This document shows, one piece after another, positions 16,326 to 25,012 of a stretch of DNA of 64,000 nucleotides. Position 1 is the stretch's first letter. Each line of letters begins with the position of its first letter. The position numbers were made by a program, and so were the translations under genes. The stretch comes from Phycisphaerales bacterium (lineage in GTDB: Bacteria; Planctomycetota; Phycisphaerae; Phycisphaerales; SM1A02). A model generated the notes under the pieces. That model was not told where the DNA came from. It searched no databases and saw only the letters and a list, made by a program, of their open reading frames with translations. The stretch lies in assembly GCA_009691915.1 (NCBI GenBank), contig SIAD01000003.1, positions 122,736 through 186,735 of the forward strand, read 5' to 3'.

Positions 16326-17026
16326 CACGAACTCGCCGCGGATTCACGCTCATTGAAGTGATCGTGGCGACGCTCGTGACCAGCGTCGTGGCGGGATCGG
16401 TTGTCGGTATGGTCGAGGCCTTCCGAGCAGCGGTAGCTGTCCAAGACTTGCGCAGCGAGGCGATCGTGCGGGGGGCAGGCGTGCAGTCGCACCTCGGGCT
16501 CCTTGCACTCAAGACTCGTATGACGCTCTCACTCTCGCCGCAGCGGATCCTTCTGTGGCTTCCCTCCGAGACCCTCAGTACTTCTGGGACTGGAAGCGAT
16601 ACTGAATTTGACCTGATCAATCTTCTCAATGATGAACTCCACTGGCTGGAGTTCCTGCAGGACCAGGATCTGTCGTGGACGCTCATTGAGTGGACCGTCA
16701 AACCAGGACTCGTCCCTTCGGGGGCGTCGACGACTTACTTCTCTTCCGACGGCGAGTTCTGGGATTCCCTGTTCGTTCAGCTGCGAGACTCGGAGATGCT
16801 CCGTCGCTCGACACTCGCCAGCGGGCTCGACGGGCCTCAGCTGGCAGGGGGCTCGGCGAGCCCTCCCAAGTTCGTCTGGCAGACGGCGAGCACATGCGAG
16901 AACCGCTCACTTGGCGCGGAATTCGCCTTCGTTGCAGATGACGGCACGGGCCCGCTGCGCAGCGACCTTCGGGTTGAGAGCGCACTGGCATTCTTTGATC
17001 GGCACCCCATCTGTTCGGAGGAATGA
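16322..17026 (+). CDS. Minor pseudopilin (GspJ/PilW-like)
   Basis: 234 aa. MTRTRRG leader, then FTLIEVIVATLVTSVVAGSVVG. The globular part is typical of GspJ/PilW in size, with repeated 'LLWLPSETLSTSGTGS'-like extracellular segments and one pair of cysteines (TCENR and HPICSEE). Starts with GTG overlapping the upstream stop. Expected to sit at the tip of the (pseudo)pilus with the other minor pilins. Confidence 0.8.
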   Translation: MTRTRRGFTLIEVIVATLVTSVVAGSVVGMVEAFRAAVAVQDLRSEAIVRGAGVQSHLGLLALKTRMTLSLSPQRILLWLPSETLSTSGTGSDTEFDLINLLNDELHWLEFLQDQDLSWTLIEWTVKPGLVPSGASTTYFSSDGEFWDSLFVQLRDSEMLRRSTLASGLDGPQLAGGSASPPKFVWQTASTCENRSLGAEFAFVADDGTGPLRSDLRVESALAFFDRHPICSEE

Positions 17027-18798
17027 ATATGAAGTTTCTTCACTCCAGGGCGAGGCACCGCCGAGGCAATGGCGATTCACACCCGCGCCGAGGCGCGGCA
17101 CTTCTCATGGCGCTGTTCGCGCTCAGCGTCGCGACTACGGTTGGCACGGCGTTCATCAAGTCGCGCGATCGCAGCGTGATGGTGGGGCGAAGCATGAGCG
17201 ATGCGGCGAGCGCCAGACTGGCGGCCGCAGAAGGGCTCGCGATCTCGCGCGAAGTGCTCGCGGGGATTTTCCGAGAGCCAGACGCCACGCGCGCGGCGCA
17301 GTGGCGCGCACAGCTCTCCGATGGGGTGTTGTTGACCGAGTACCACATCAATGGCGCAGTACTCAGTGTCACCGTAGCTGATCTCACGACTGGGGCTGCC
17401 CCGACGATCAGCACGACCGAGTTCCAGGCCAACATCACCGTCACCGTCGGCGACACCAGCTACCAGATGAGCGCGCAAATGAGCCTGCAAAGCCTCATCA
17501 AGGGTCAGTATGCGATCTTCGCAAACAAGCTCTTCCGGATGGAGGGGAACAACTTCGTCGGGCGCTGGGAACGGGCCCCCGCAAGCCCGCAGAAACACCC
17601 GATCAATCTCGGAACACAAGCACTGCGGAGTTGGTTCAGCGAGGAAGGGGCGTACTTCGGTACTGACGCCTACTTCGAGGATCAGGCGGTCGCGATCACG
17701 GGCAGTTACTCATCGTTGGCACAGGCGCTGGCGGCGCAGCCGACGCAATTTGTGCGGGCGGCGCGGGCCGGATTCGCCGGTGTGCGCATCAACGCGCAGG
17801 ACATGGTCTACAAGTACGAGAGCGGGGCGACCACTACAGCGTCGTCCTGGACTCTTGATGACGGGACCTTTGCCACCAAGCAGGCGTACCTCTATTACCC
17901 GTCCAACGCCGAGAGCGTGACGGTGACCGGTGGGAGTGCAGAGGAAGTGGAACTTGTTCGGCTCGCAGAGGGGGAGTCGATCCGGATGCCGACGCCACCC
18001 AACGAACCGTCGTTCATCCCCGGCACGACCTACACCGGCAACCGGACCTACAGCGGCCAGACGATCACGCTCAATCCAATCCGCGTGAAGTGCAACGAGT
18101 TCTTCGGGATTCCCTACGCCGGCGGCGACCTGACCATATCCAACAACAGCGTTGTCACCCTAAAGAGCGGCGTCTACCGCGTCGACGACAAGTTCAAGTT
18201 GACCAACAGCCGCCTCATCATTGACGGCAATGTCAAGATCGTCATGAAGGCGCGCATGTGGTTCGACCTCGATGCCAAGAGCCTCGAGCTGAACAACTCG
18301 GCGATCGAACTCAAGGGCAATTCCCAGCTCCTGCTCTTCGTCGCGTACGACCTCACGACCACCGGATCGTGGATCGGCAGCGACTACACCTGCCCATCCC
18401 AGTCGGGCGCGTCGGCGGCGGGCGATCCGCACCGGAAGAAGTGGCTCAACCAGTGGACGGCCACCGCCTGCGATCCCAATCCTCCTCTTGAGCCCCGTTA
18501 CATCGAGCCCTGGCGGATCCGCATTTATCCCGACCCGGCCTTCCTCTCCTCGATCTTCATCTGGGACTTCAACTCGACCGCAATCGTCGGATCCATCTAC
18601 ATGCCGACCAACCCCGTCATCCTGCGGGGAAACACAGAGATCTACGGGCGCATCGCCGCCAACCATGTGATCCTTCGTGACGAGGCGAGCTTCTTCTACG
18701 ACCACGCCCTCGACGATGTCACCGGCCTCACGGAAGGGGCGCCTCCGCCGCGCGGCGGAACCCAGCAGATCCCGACACGCATCCAGATCAATTTCTAA
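17023..18798 (+). CDS. PilX/GspK-like minor pilin with DUF7305-type beta domain
   Basis: 591 aa. The N-terminus RRGAALLMALFALSVATTVG is PilX-like: a Glu-less prepilin segment preceded by a basic leader. The rest is large. From about residue 340 a right-handed beta-helix-like part has VVTLKSGVYRVDDKFKL, LIIDGNVKIVMKA, LELNNSAIELKGNSQLLLF and ILRGNTEIYGRIAANHVILR, ending near SFFYDHAL. This is the DUF7305-type domain found in tip adhesin-like pilus proteins. ATGA overlap with the upstream gene. It probably forms an adhesive or tip subunit. Confidence 0.75.
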   Translation: MNMKFLHSRARHRRGNGDSHPRRGAALLMALFALSVATTVGTAFIKSRDRSVMVGRSMSDAASARLAAAEGLAISREVLAGIFREPDATRAAQWRAQLSDGVLLTEYHINGAVLSVTVADLTTGAAPTISTTEFQANITVTVGDTSYQMSAQMSLQSLIKGQYAIFANKLFRMEGNNFVGRWERAPASPQKHPINLGTQALRSWFSEEGAYFGTDAYFEDQAVAITGSYSSLAQALAAQPTQFVRAARAGFAGVRINAQDMVYKYESGATTTASSWTLDDGTFATKQAYLYYPSNAESVTVTGGSAEEVELVRLAEGESIRMPTPPNEPSFIPGTTYTGNRTYSGQTITLNPIRVKCNEFFGIPYAGGDLTISNNSVVTLKSGVYRVDDKFKLTNSRLIIDGNVKIVMKARMWFDLDAKSLELNNSAIELKGNSQLLLFVAYDLTTTGSWIGSDYTCPSQSGASAAGDPHRKKWLNQWTATACDPNPPLEPRYIEPWRIRIYPDPAFLSSIFIWDFNSTAIVGSIYMPTNPVILRGNTEIYGRIAANHVILRDEASFFYDHALDDVTGLTEGAPPPRGGTQQIPTRIQINF

Positions 18799-18800
18799 CC

Positions 18801-18872
18801 ATGACCACCATGACCACCATGACCACCATGACCACCATGACCAGCATGACACGCATGACAACTATGACCCAC
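18801..18872 (+). repeat. Eight tandem 9-bp units, each carrying an in-frame ATG
   Basis: Units of ATGACCACC: four exact (18801-18836), then ATGACCAGC, ATGACACGC, ATGACAACT and ATGACCCAC. They encode (M-T-x)8 directly before the natural prepilin start at 18873. Unit changes keep frame, so copy-number slippage would only alter leader length and the number of possible start codons. Confidence 0.95.
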
Positions 18873-19346
18873 ATGCCGAGAGCCTTCACTTTCATCGAAC
18901 TGATCATCGCGATCATCATCATCTCAGTCGTCACCGCTCTGGCACTGCCGATGTTCTCGGACCAGAGTTCCGACCGGCTGACAGCCGCGAAGCACCGCCT
19001 TTGGGCAGACATCCAGTACGCGCAGGCGTGGACGATCGCGAATCCATCAAACCCGGCGAGGATCCGATTCCTCCAGGATGGGTATGTGATCGAGGGGCCC
19101 CCGGACGGCGGAACCGTTAGATTCACCAGCACTGGATTTTCTGAGGCCACGGGAGTCAAACTCTCTGTGTCGAACACTCCCACCGACGGCATCCCTTTCA
19201 GTCACTCTGGTGCGTTGAATATAGGCCTCGATGCCCCTGAGCCCCGAATTCATCTCACGACCGACGGCGGTAACGAGTCCGTCGATCTCGTCCTTCAACC
19301 GACTTCCGGTCAGATCCGGATGGAAAAGCAAACGCTCTACCCATAA
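18801..19346 (+). CDS. Minor pseudopilin (GspH/FimT-like) with repeat-derived leader
   Basis: 181 aa if started at the first ATG, 157 aa from ATG 18873 (MPRAFTFIEL). The core AFTFIELIIAIIIISVVTAL is a GspH/FimT prepilin helix; the residue before Phe is Ala rather than the usual Gly, which would slow or alter prepilin peptidase cleavage. The body (LWADIQYAQAWTIANPSNPARIRF) matches the GspH fold. Nine in-frame ATGs lie in the first 75 bases because of the 9-bp repeat. No Shine-Dalgarno precedes any of them; the gene starts 2 bp after the upstream stop, so translation is likely coupled. Confidence 0.82.
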   Translation: MTTMTTMTTMTTMTSMTRMTTMTHMPRAFTFIELIIAIIIISVVTALALPMFSDQSSDRLTAAKHRLWADIQYAQAWTIANPSNPARIRFLQDGYVIEGPPDGGTVRFTSTGFSEATGVKLSVSNTPTDGIPFSHSGALNIGLDAPEPRIHLTTDGGNESVDLVLQPTSGQIRMEKQTLYP

Positions 19347-21445
19347 TGAGCCGAAACCAAGTCTTGGGAGTTGTCAGAGTTGTTCATGACAGCGCCCAAC
19401 GCATGGCACACTGGTCACACCAAGCCTGTGGTTATCGGTATCTCTCGGTCGCGTCGCTGCGCCGCGGAGTTGTCGCGATCACACTGATCTCAGCAGTCGC
19501 GGCCCCTCGCGCGGCGATCGCCGCGCCCCACATGCAGGATGCACCGCCGAGTACGCCACCAGGTGGGTTCGCTCCCTTTGGATCAAGTGACCCGTTCGCT
19601 GCGGTTCCTCCGTCAACGCCTCCGCAGCAGGCTGCACCCGCCGCCGCTCCTGTGGCACCCGTCTCCGTTCCTCCAGCAACCCCAACTGAACTCCCGGCGC
19701 AGGCCAAGGCAATCCAGGAGGAGTTGAGCCCGCCGCCAGTCATCGAAATCTCCGCGAGTGGAACGATCACTCTCTCGGCGCAGAATGTCTCCATCGACGC
19801 GCTTCTCGAACTTCTCTCGGTGCGCAGCAAGCAGAACATCGTGGCCAGTGACGAGGTCGAGGGCAAGGTGTCTGTCAATCTCTATGAAGTCCCATTTGCT
19901 GAAGCACTCGAGGCAATTCTGAGCGTCAATGGGCTGGTCTCGGTCCGTCAGGGCGCGTTCATCTTCGTCTACACACAGGCGGAGTTCGCGACCGCCGAGC
20001 GGGCCAAGAAGCAGCTGGGAACGCAGGTTTTCACGATGCAGTTCCTCAATGCCGCCGATGCCGAGGGTTTCGTCAAGCCAATCCTCTCCAAGGATGGGCA
20101 GATGGCCTCTCGAGGAACCGTGGTCGCAGGATTCACGCCGACCTTGGAAAACGGCGGTGCGGATGACTACGCCTTCACGGCGCGGCTGGTCGTGACCGAC
20201 TACGCGACCAACCTGACGGAAATCGCGCGGGTTCTGAAGGAGATTGATGTCGCGCCGAAGCAAGTGCGCGTTGAAGCAACCGTCATCTCAGCCAACATCG
20301 AGGAGAACAACGCCTACGGGCTGGACATAGCGGCGATCGGCAACCTCAACTTTCAGAACATCGTCGCGAAGGCGATTCCACCCCTTGAGATTCCAGACGC
20401 ATTGCGGACCGGCGCGAACTCCGCGAAACAGTTCATGACCCCCTACCCGACGACGGCGCAGGCTGGGTCGATCACCAATCAGATCACGCTACCCAACTCA
20501 CCTCAGCCCAATATCAAACTGGGGATCATCTCCAACGATGTGGCCGTGTTTCTCACAGTCCTCGATGATGTGACCGACCTGACCGTGCTCGCCCGCCCGG
20601 CGGTGACCTGCCTCAATCGACAGCGTGCGGCAGTTATGATCCAGGAGCGCGTGGCGTACGTGTCGACGACGCAGAATCAGACGGTCACGACGCAGACCGT
20701 CGAGTACCTCGACACAGGAATCGAACTGACCTTCCGTCCATTCATAACGGACGACGGGATGATCCGTATGGAGCTGCGGCCGAGCATCTCCGACTACAAA
20801 CTGCGCAACATCGGGCTTCCCGAAGGCGGCCTTACGCAAGTTCCCGACGTGTCGAGCCAGGAACTGCGGACCAATGTGCGGGTGCGCAGCGGTCAGACCA
20901 TCGTCCTTGGAGGCCTCTTTAGCGACAAGGTCATTTCGCAGCGGAGACAAGTGCCGTTTCTCAGCGAGATCCCGTTGGTGGGCGGAGCACTCACCGGCCA
21001 AGCTGATCAGGTCAAGCGTCAGGAAATCATCTTCCTTGTGACGCCGACGGTCATCGAGGACGAGAAACTCTACGAGGAGGGGCGAGACTCCCTCGATGTG
21101 GCGCAGAATGTCCGGGTCGGCGCGCGCGCTGGACTCCTTCCGTTCTCGCGCGAGCAGATCACGGCCAACTATCAGCAGGATGCATTCGAGTCGTATGCAC
21201 GGGGCGACCTTTCGAAGGCGCTCTACTATGCCAACGCCGCGCTCAGGATGAAACCAGTCTCGCCGGGCATGCAGCAGTTGCGCGAGCGGCTGATGGCGAT
21301 GCCCGGATCGGAGTTTCAGACCGCGGTCGATGAGACGATCATCGAGCGGAGGACTTTCTCGCCAGGTTCACCGAGCATGCTTCCAAAGATTGAGATCCAA
21401 CCAAAGCCAGTGGCGCCCGCCATTCAGCAGGAGTCCAACCCATGA
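19346..21445 (+). CDS. Outer-membrane secretin (PilQ/GspD)
   Basis: 699 aa. A 58-residue N-terminal region includes a possible signal helix (GVVAITLISAVAAPRAAIA), then a Pro-rich linker. An N0/STN-like domain follows (LSAQNVSIDALLELLSVRSK), then NolW/N1-like modules (TMQFLNAADAEGFVKPIL; LTEIARVLKEIDVAPKQVRV). The secretin core has LARPAVTCLNRQRAAVMI, VRVRSGQTIVLGGLFSDKV and VPFLSEIPLVGGALTG. The tail (about 590-640) resembles one TPR unit. It forms the outer-membrane gate for the pilus or secreted substrates. It starts on TAATG overlap; its stop overlaps the TPR lipoprotein start by ATGA. Confidence 0.93.
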   Translation: MSRNQVLGVVRVVHDSAQRMAHWSHQACGYRYLSVASLRRGVVAITLISAVAAPRAAIAAPHMQDAPPSTPPGGFAPFGSSDPFAAVPPSTPPQQAAPAAAPVAPVSVPPATPTELPAQAKAIQEELSPPPVIEISASGTITLSAQNVSIDALLELLSVRSKQNIVASDEVEGKVSVNLYEVPFAEALEAILSVNGLVSVRQGAFIFVYTQAEFATAERAKKQLGTQVFTMQFLNAADAEGFVKPILSKDGQMASRGTVVAGFTPTLENGGADDYAFTARLVVTDYATNLTEIARVLKEIDVAPKQVRVEATVISANIEENNAYGLDIAAIGNLNFQNIVAKAIPPLEIPDALRTGANSAKQFMTPYPTTAQAGSITNQITLPNSPQPNIKLGIISNDVAVFLTVLDDVTDLTVLARPAVTCLNRQRAAVMIQERVAYVSTTQNQTVTTQTVEYLDTGIELTFRPFITDDGMIRMELRPSISDYKLRNIGLPEGGLTQVPDVSSQELRTNVRVRSGQTIVLGGLFSDKVISQRRQVPFLSEIPLVGGALTGQADQVKRQEIIFLVTPTVIEDEKLYEEGRDSLDVAQNVRVGARAGLLPFSREQITANYQQDAFESYARGDLSKALYYANAALRMKPVSPGMQQLRERLMAMPGSEFQTAVDETIIERRTFSPGSPSMLPKIEIQPKPVAPAIQQESNP

Positions 21446-22599
21446 GTACGCCTCGCCTCCTGACCTCGTTGTGTGCTGCTGGTTGCTCGCTTGCTCTTGC
21501 CGTTCTGCCCGGATGTAGCGGACCGACGACGACCGGACTCGAGGCGCGCAAGGCTGCCCACGACCGATTCAATCGCGTCGGCGCGGCAGTAGCCAGCGAC
21601 CAGGCTGAACAAGCCCTGAATGCGGGGCAGTTCAAGGACGCGCTCGCCCACATCGACCGCGCAGTGAGTTCGTTCCCGGATGACGCGAATGCCCGACTCC
21701 TCCGAGGGCGGGTGGTGCTGGAGATGGGACGGCTCGAACTTGCGATGACCGAGTTCAAGAACGCCTCCCAACTCGACCCGTCATGCGATGAGTGCCACTA
21801 CTACCAAGGCGTCGTCTTTCAGCGATGGGGGCGCGACGACGAGGCGACGGCTTCCTATGCTGCCGCGCTCACGCTTGTTCCCAACAACACTCACTATCTT
21901 CTGGCACAGGCGGAGTCGCTGGTCGCGCTGGGAAGAATCGAGGATGCCAAGAGGCTGATCGAAGACTCCGAGTGCCACTTCGAATTCAACTCAGCGTTGG
22001 CGCACCTTCGCAGCGAGATCGCCGTGGCGGAGGGGGACTTTCAGAAGGGTCTCAGAGACATGGAGATCGCCGTCACGCTCGCCTCTGATCCCAACGTCTA
22101 TCAGGAGGATCTCGTCATGGTCGCGTTCCGTGCCGGCCAGTGGGATCAATGCCTGAGGGCCATGGAACTCCTGCCGGAGAGTGTCCAGGACCGTGATGAC
22201 CTTGTCAGATCCCGCGCTCGATGCCTTGCCATGACTGGCCGAACCGTGGAGGCGCGCGACGGCCTCTTGGAGCACGAGAAAGTGATCGCCAAGCGCGGTG
22301 ACTCGATCTGCGCCGAACACGACCTCACGCTTGGCTACATCGCGTCGATGGTTGGTGACTGGCCGCGTGTTGATGCGTGTGCACGGCGACTGATGGGGCG
22401 AAGCCCGCAACTGGCCGATGGCTATGTCCTGAAGGGGATGGTGACTGAGCGGCTCGGAGACCTCGACGGCGCCATCAGGTACTTCAGGAAGGCCGCGGAA
22501 CTGGCTCCCGGCAGGGCCATGCCCCGCACGCTGCTGGCTCGCGCGGAGGCCGCGCATGTCGCTCTCGGCTGCGTGGCGCTGGCGGACTCGGCTCGCTAG
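21442..22599 (+). CDS. TPR lipoprotein, probable secretin partner
   Basis: 385 aa. The signal peptide ends in a lipobox (LAVLPGCSG). About eight tetratricopeptide units follow, for example ALNAGQFKDALAHIDRAVSS, VVLEMGRLELAMTEFKNASQ and TERLGDLDGAIRYFRKAAEL. Co-translated with the secretin (ATGA) and last in the rightward pilus operon. TPR lipoproteins such as PilF/PilW pilot secretins to the outer membrane; that role is inferred from context. Confidence 0.8.
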   Translation: MSTPRLLTSLCAAGCSLALAVLPGCSGPTTTGLEARKAAHDRFNRVGAAVASDQAEQALNAGQFKDALAHIDRAVSSFPDDANARLLRGRVVLEMGRLELAMTEFKNASQLDPSCDECHYYQGVVFQRWGRDDEATASYAAALTLVPNNTHYLLAQAESLVALGRIEDAKRLIEDSECHFEFNSALAHLRSEIAVAEGDFQKGLRDMEIAVTLASDPNVYQEDLVMVAFRAGQWDQCLRAMELLPESVQDRDDLVRSRARCLAMTGRTVEARDGLLEHEKVIAKRGDSICAEHDLTLGYIASMVGDWPRVDACARRLMGRSPQLADGYVLKGMVTERLGDLDGAIRYFRKAAELAPGRAMPRTLLARAEAAHVALGCVALADSAR

Positions 22600-22634
22600 C
22601 GCGGTCGCCCGCGGAAACTCAAAGGCCTTATCGC

Positions 22635-22640
22635 TAGACT
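22635..22640 (+). promoter_or_regulatory. TAGACT -10 box upstream of the SYLF gene
   Basis: TAGACT lies 51 nt before ATG 22692. Unlike the leaderless genes, this one keeps a normal leader with a GGAGG Shine-Dalgarno. Confidence 0.45.
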
Positions 22641-22691
22641 GTCTCCCGTCTCTACATCGGACGCACCGACTCGTACCACGGAGGTTCAGTC

Positions 22692-23384
22692 ATGGGTTTC
22701 ACGAATGTCGCTCGATTCAGTGGCGCAGGGCGGAAATTGTCGAACGCTCTCGCGTGCCTCGCGGTTGCTGGGACGGCAGCCTCGGTCGGGTGCAACACCA
22801 AGAATCCGATGCTGCACCATGTGACGAGTGGTCTCGATGCCCTTGCCGCGGTCGAGACCTCGGGAAAGCCGATTCCCCCGGAGGAGCTCAAGTCATGTGC
22901 CGGCGTCGCTCTTCTGGAGTGCTTCCAGATGGGGATCGTGTTGGGCAGCATGGGCGGCGAAGGTGTCGCAGTCAAGAGACTCTCGACTGGATGGTCGTCG
23001 CCGGTGGCGATCGGAGTGATTAGCGGGGACTTCGGCGCGCTGATCGGGGCACAGCACATCGACCTTGTGATGATCTTCAAGAACGGCGCGGACTTTGACA
23101 AGTTCGTGACCGATGGCACCTATTTCGCTGCCAACGCGTCGGGGACTGCAGGAGACGCCACCGGTTCGACGCAGGCCAGCGGTCCTCCGGTCAAGATCTT
23201 CACCACAGCTGCGGGGCTGTACGGGGGCGCATCCATCGGGGGGCTTGGCGTGATCGTGAAGACCGCCGCTAACACCGATGGCTACGGTGCGGAGGCGACG
23301 CCTCTGGACATCCTCAATGGGAAGTATCCCTTGCCTCCTGGTGGGCTTCAGCTCACTCAGAAGCTCGACGTCGCCAGTCGGTAG
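22692..23384 (+). CDS. SYLF/Ysc84-domain lipoprotein
   Basis: 230 aa. Signal peptide with lipobox (GTAASVGCNT, Cys about 34). The rest is a SYLF domain: CAGVALLECFQMGIVLGSMG, WSSPVAIGVISGDFGALIGA, DLVMIFKNGADFDKFV and AGLYGGASIGGLGVIVKT. SYLF proteins bind lipids or phosphoinositides in eukaryotes; bacterial members are periplasmic, of poorly known role. The ribosome site CGGAGG sits 9 nt before the ATG. Monocistronic, convergent with the MalK-like gene. Confidence 0.85.
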   Translation: MGFTNVARFSGAGRKLSNALACLAVAGTAASVGCNTKNPMLHHVTSGLDALAAVETSGKPIPPEELKSCAGVALLECFQMGIVLGSMGGEGVAVKRLSTGWSSPVAIGVISGDFGALIGAQHIDLVMIFKNGADFDKFVTDGTYFAANASGTAGDATGSTQASGPPVKIFTTAAGLYGGASIGGLGVIVKTAANTDGYGAEATPLDILNGKYPLPPGGLQLTQKLDVASR

Positions 23385-23409
23385 ATCAGTTCCCGAGTGT
23401 CATGGATCC

Positions 23410-23431
23410 CGCGCCTTCCCATTCAGGCGCG
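23410..23431. terminator. Hairpin between SYLF and ABC ATPase genes
   Basis: CGCGCC / GGCGCG with a 10-nt loop, overlapping the 3' end of the ATPase gene in the 38-bp convergent gap. No U-tract; weak candidate. Confidence 0.35.
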
Positions 23432-24589
23432 CTCGACGGCGAGCCCGTCGGAGTCGAAGAGGTGCGCGGCGGCGGCGTCAATGCTGAGCGAGATCGGGTC
23501 GCCTTCGTTGATGTTCGCAGCGCGCTCAGACGGCCATCGGGCGATCACGCGGGCTCCCTCGGCCTCAAGGACGACATCGCAGAGCGCCCCGTAGCGCTCG
23601 ATCGCGGCAACCCGCCCGCAGATCGTCGACCCAGCCGCGGTCCCACTTGGAGCAATCCGATCCGGGCGAATGCCCAGCGTCACTACCGTCCCCGTGAGTG
23701 ACGCCAGCGCGGATAGTGTCCAGCGTCCGCGTGGGAGGGTCAACTCCGTCACTCCCCAGGCAAGGGTCAGCTTCGCATCGTCCCCGCGAGCGAGCGTCGC
23801 AGGCAGCATGATCATCGGCGGACTTCCCATGAATCCGGCGACGAAGCGGTTGGCAGGACGGTCATACACCTCCCCCGGCGAACCGATCTGCTGCACGATT
23901 CCATCTCGCATTACGACGATTCTGTCAGCGAGGCTCATCGCCTCTTCCTGGTCATGCGTCACATAGATCATCGTCGCCTTCAGTCGTCGATGAAGGATTC
24001 GCAGCTCAGTGCGCATCTCGCCACGAAGCAGGGCGTCGAGGTTGGAGAGTGGTTCGTCGAAGAGGAAGACCGCGGGGTCGCGGACGAGTGCGCGGCCGAC
24101 GGCCACCCGTTGTCGTTGCCCACCGGAGAGTTCGCGGGGGGGGCGGTTCAATAGGCCGTCAATGCCGAGTGTTGTCGCCGCTGCCAGAACCCGTGACTCG
24201 ATGGCCACCGACTCCTTGCGCCGTTGAATCCGGTAGGGCGAGTCCCACAGGGCGCGCAGACGGCTCGGGAACCTCCTCCTCCGCTCCAGCCCGAAGGAGA
24301 GGTTGTCGCGCACGCTCAAGTGCGGATACAGGGCGTAGTTCTGGAAGACCATCGCGATGTTCCGGTCCCTGGGTGCGACGGCATTGACCACTCGCGAGGA
24401 GATCGCGATGGTCCCACCAGAGACCTTTTCGAGGCCAGCAATCATGCGCAGCGTCGTCGTCTTTCCGCACCCGGACGGGCCAACTATGACGACGAACTCG
24501 CCATCGGCGATGGCCATCGAAAGAGAGTCGACCGCGCGAAGGCCTCCGGCGTAGACCTTGGAGACATTCGTCAGGAGAACCGAGGCCAT
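23423..24589 (-). CDS. ABC transporter ATP-binding protein, MalK/UgpC type
   Basis: 388 aa. Walker A GPSGCGKTT (about 39-47), Q-loop MVFQNYALYPHLS, signature LSGGQRQRVAVGRALV, Walker B VFLFDEPLSNLD and H-loop YVTHDQEEAM. A C-terminal TOBE/OB region (LGIRPDRIAPSG) marks the sugar (CUT1) subfamily. An insertion of about 25 residues (RRRRFPSRLRALWDSPYRIQ region) lies between the Q-loop and the signature. No permease or binding-protein gene is adjacent, so it may energise a transporter encoded elsewhere. Its position divergent from the amylase block fits maltodextrin or oligosaccharide import. ATG 24589 starts the conserved fold; the frame extends further upstream without support. Confidence 0.9.
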   Translation of the reverse strand: MASVLLTNVSKVYAGGLRAVDSLSMAIADGEFVVIVGPSGCGKTTTLRMIAGLEKVSGGTIAISSRVVNAVAPRDRNIAMVFQNYALYPHLSVRDNLSFGLERRRRFPSRLRALWDSPYRIQRRKESVAIESRVLAAATTLGIDGLLNRPPRELSGGQRQRVAVGRALVRDPAVFLFDEPLSNLDALLRGEMRTELRILHRRLKATMIYVTHDQEEAMSLADRIVVMRDGIVQQIGSPGEVYDRPANRFVAGFMGSPPMIMLPATLARGDDAKLTLAWGVTELTLPRGRWTLSALASLTGTVVTLGIRPDRIAPSGTAAGSTICGRVAAIERYGALCDVVLEAEGARVIARWPSERAANINEGDPISLSIDAAAAHLFDSDGLAVERA

Positions 24590-24638
24590 GGTGAGCGAGG
24601 CTACCCCGCGAGTGAACTCGGGGTACAACATGGAGACC

Positions 24639-24995
24639 ATGACACGGACCCGCGCCGCATCAACGATCCTTTCCATGACATGCGCATGCGTGCCGCTCGC
24701 CGCTTCCATCGGTGCCAACGCACCGAGGCAGGGATCGGAGGTCCAGAACACGGTGGCTCAGGCGGATGTTGTTCCCCCGAGTTCGAAGTGCCCAACCGAC
24801 CGGCGGCTTCCCGCTGCGGTGCGCTACGCGGTGCTCCCGCTGTCTGGGGAGATCGGCGACGGCACTGCGACTGGGGGAACGGAGGCGGCAGTCGATGCCC
24901 TGATGGAGCAGTCCGGGATGATTGCGATCAAGGGGCAGAATGCGCGGCAGTCGCTCGGGTGGCTCCGTGAGAACTACAGCAATCCAGTGAGATAA
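24639..24995 (+). CDS. Small exported hypothetical protein
   Basis: 118 aa from ATG 24639. A Thr/Ala-rich signal-like N-terminus (AASTILSMTCACVPLAASIG) is followed by a short domain with VRYAVLPLSGEIGDGTATGG and a tail RQSLGWLRENYSNPVR. Codon third positions are G/C-rich as in the neighbouring genes, supporting real coding. ATG-GAG-ACC-ATG gives a Shine-Dalgarno-like GGAG just ahead. I do not recognise the family. It ends 17 bp before the amylase start, so the two may be co-transcribed. Confidence 0.5.
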   Translation: MTRTRAASTILSMTCACVPLAASIGANAPRQGSEVQNTVAQADVVPPSSKCPTDRRLPAAVRYAVLPLSGEIGDGTATGGTEAAVDALMEQSGMIAIKGQNARQSLGWLRENYSNPVR

Positions 24996-25012
24996 CCGGG
25001 CGGTGCGGCATC

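Noticed and set aside
18799..18872. CRISPR-like short tandem repeat
   Set aside because: Units are 9 bp with no spacers and lie inside a coding leader; simple tandem repeat. No CRISPR array was seen elsewhere.
24590..24751. N-terminal extension of the MalK-like ATPase
   Set aside because: The conserved ABC fold begins at ATG 24589; the extension is antisense to a better-supported small exported ORF.
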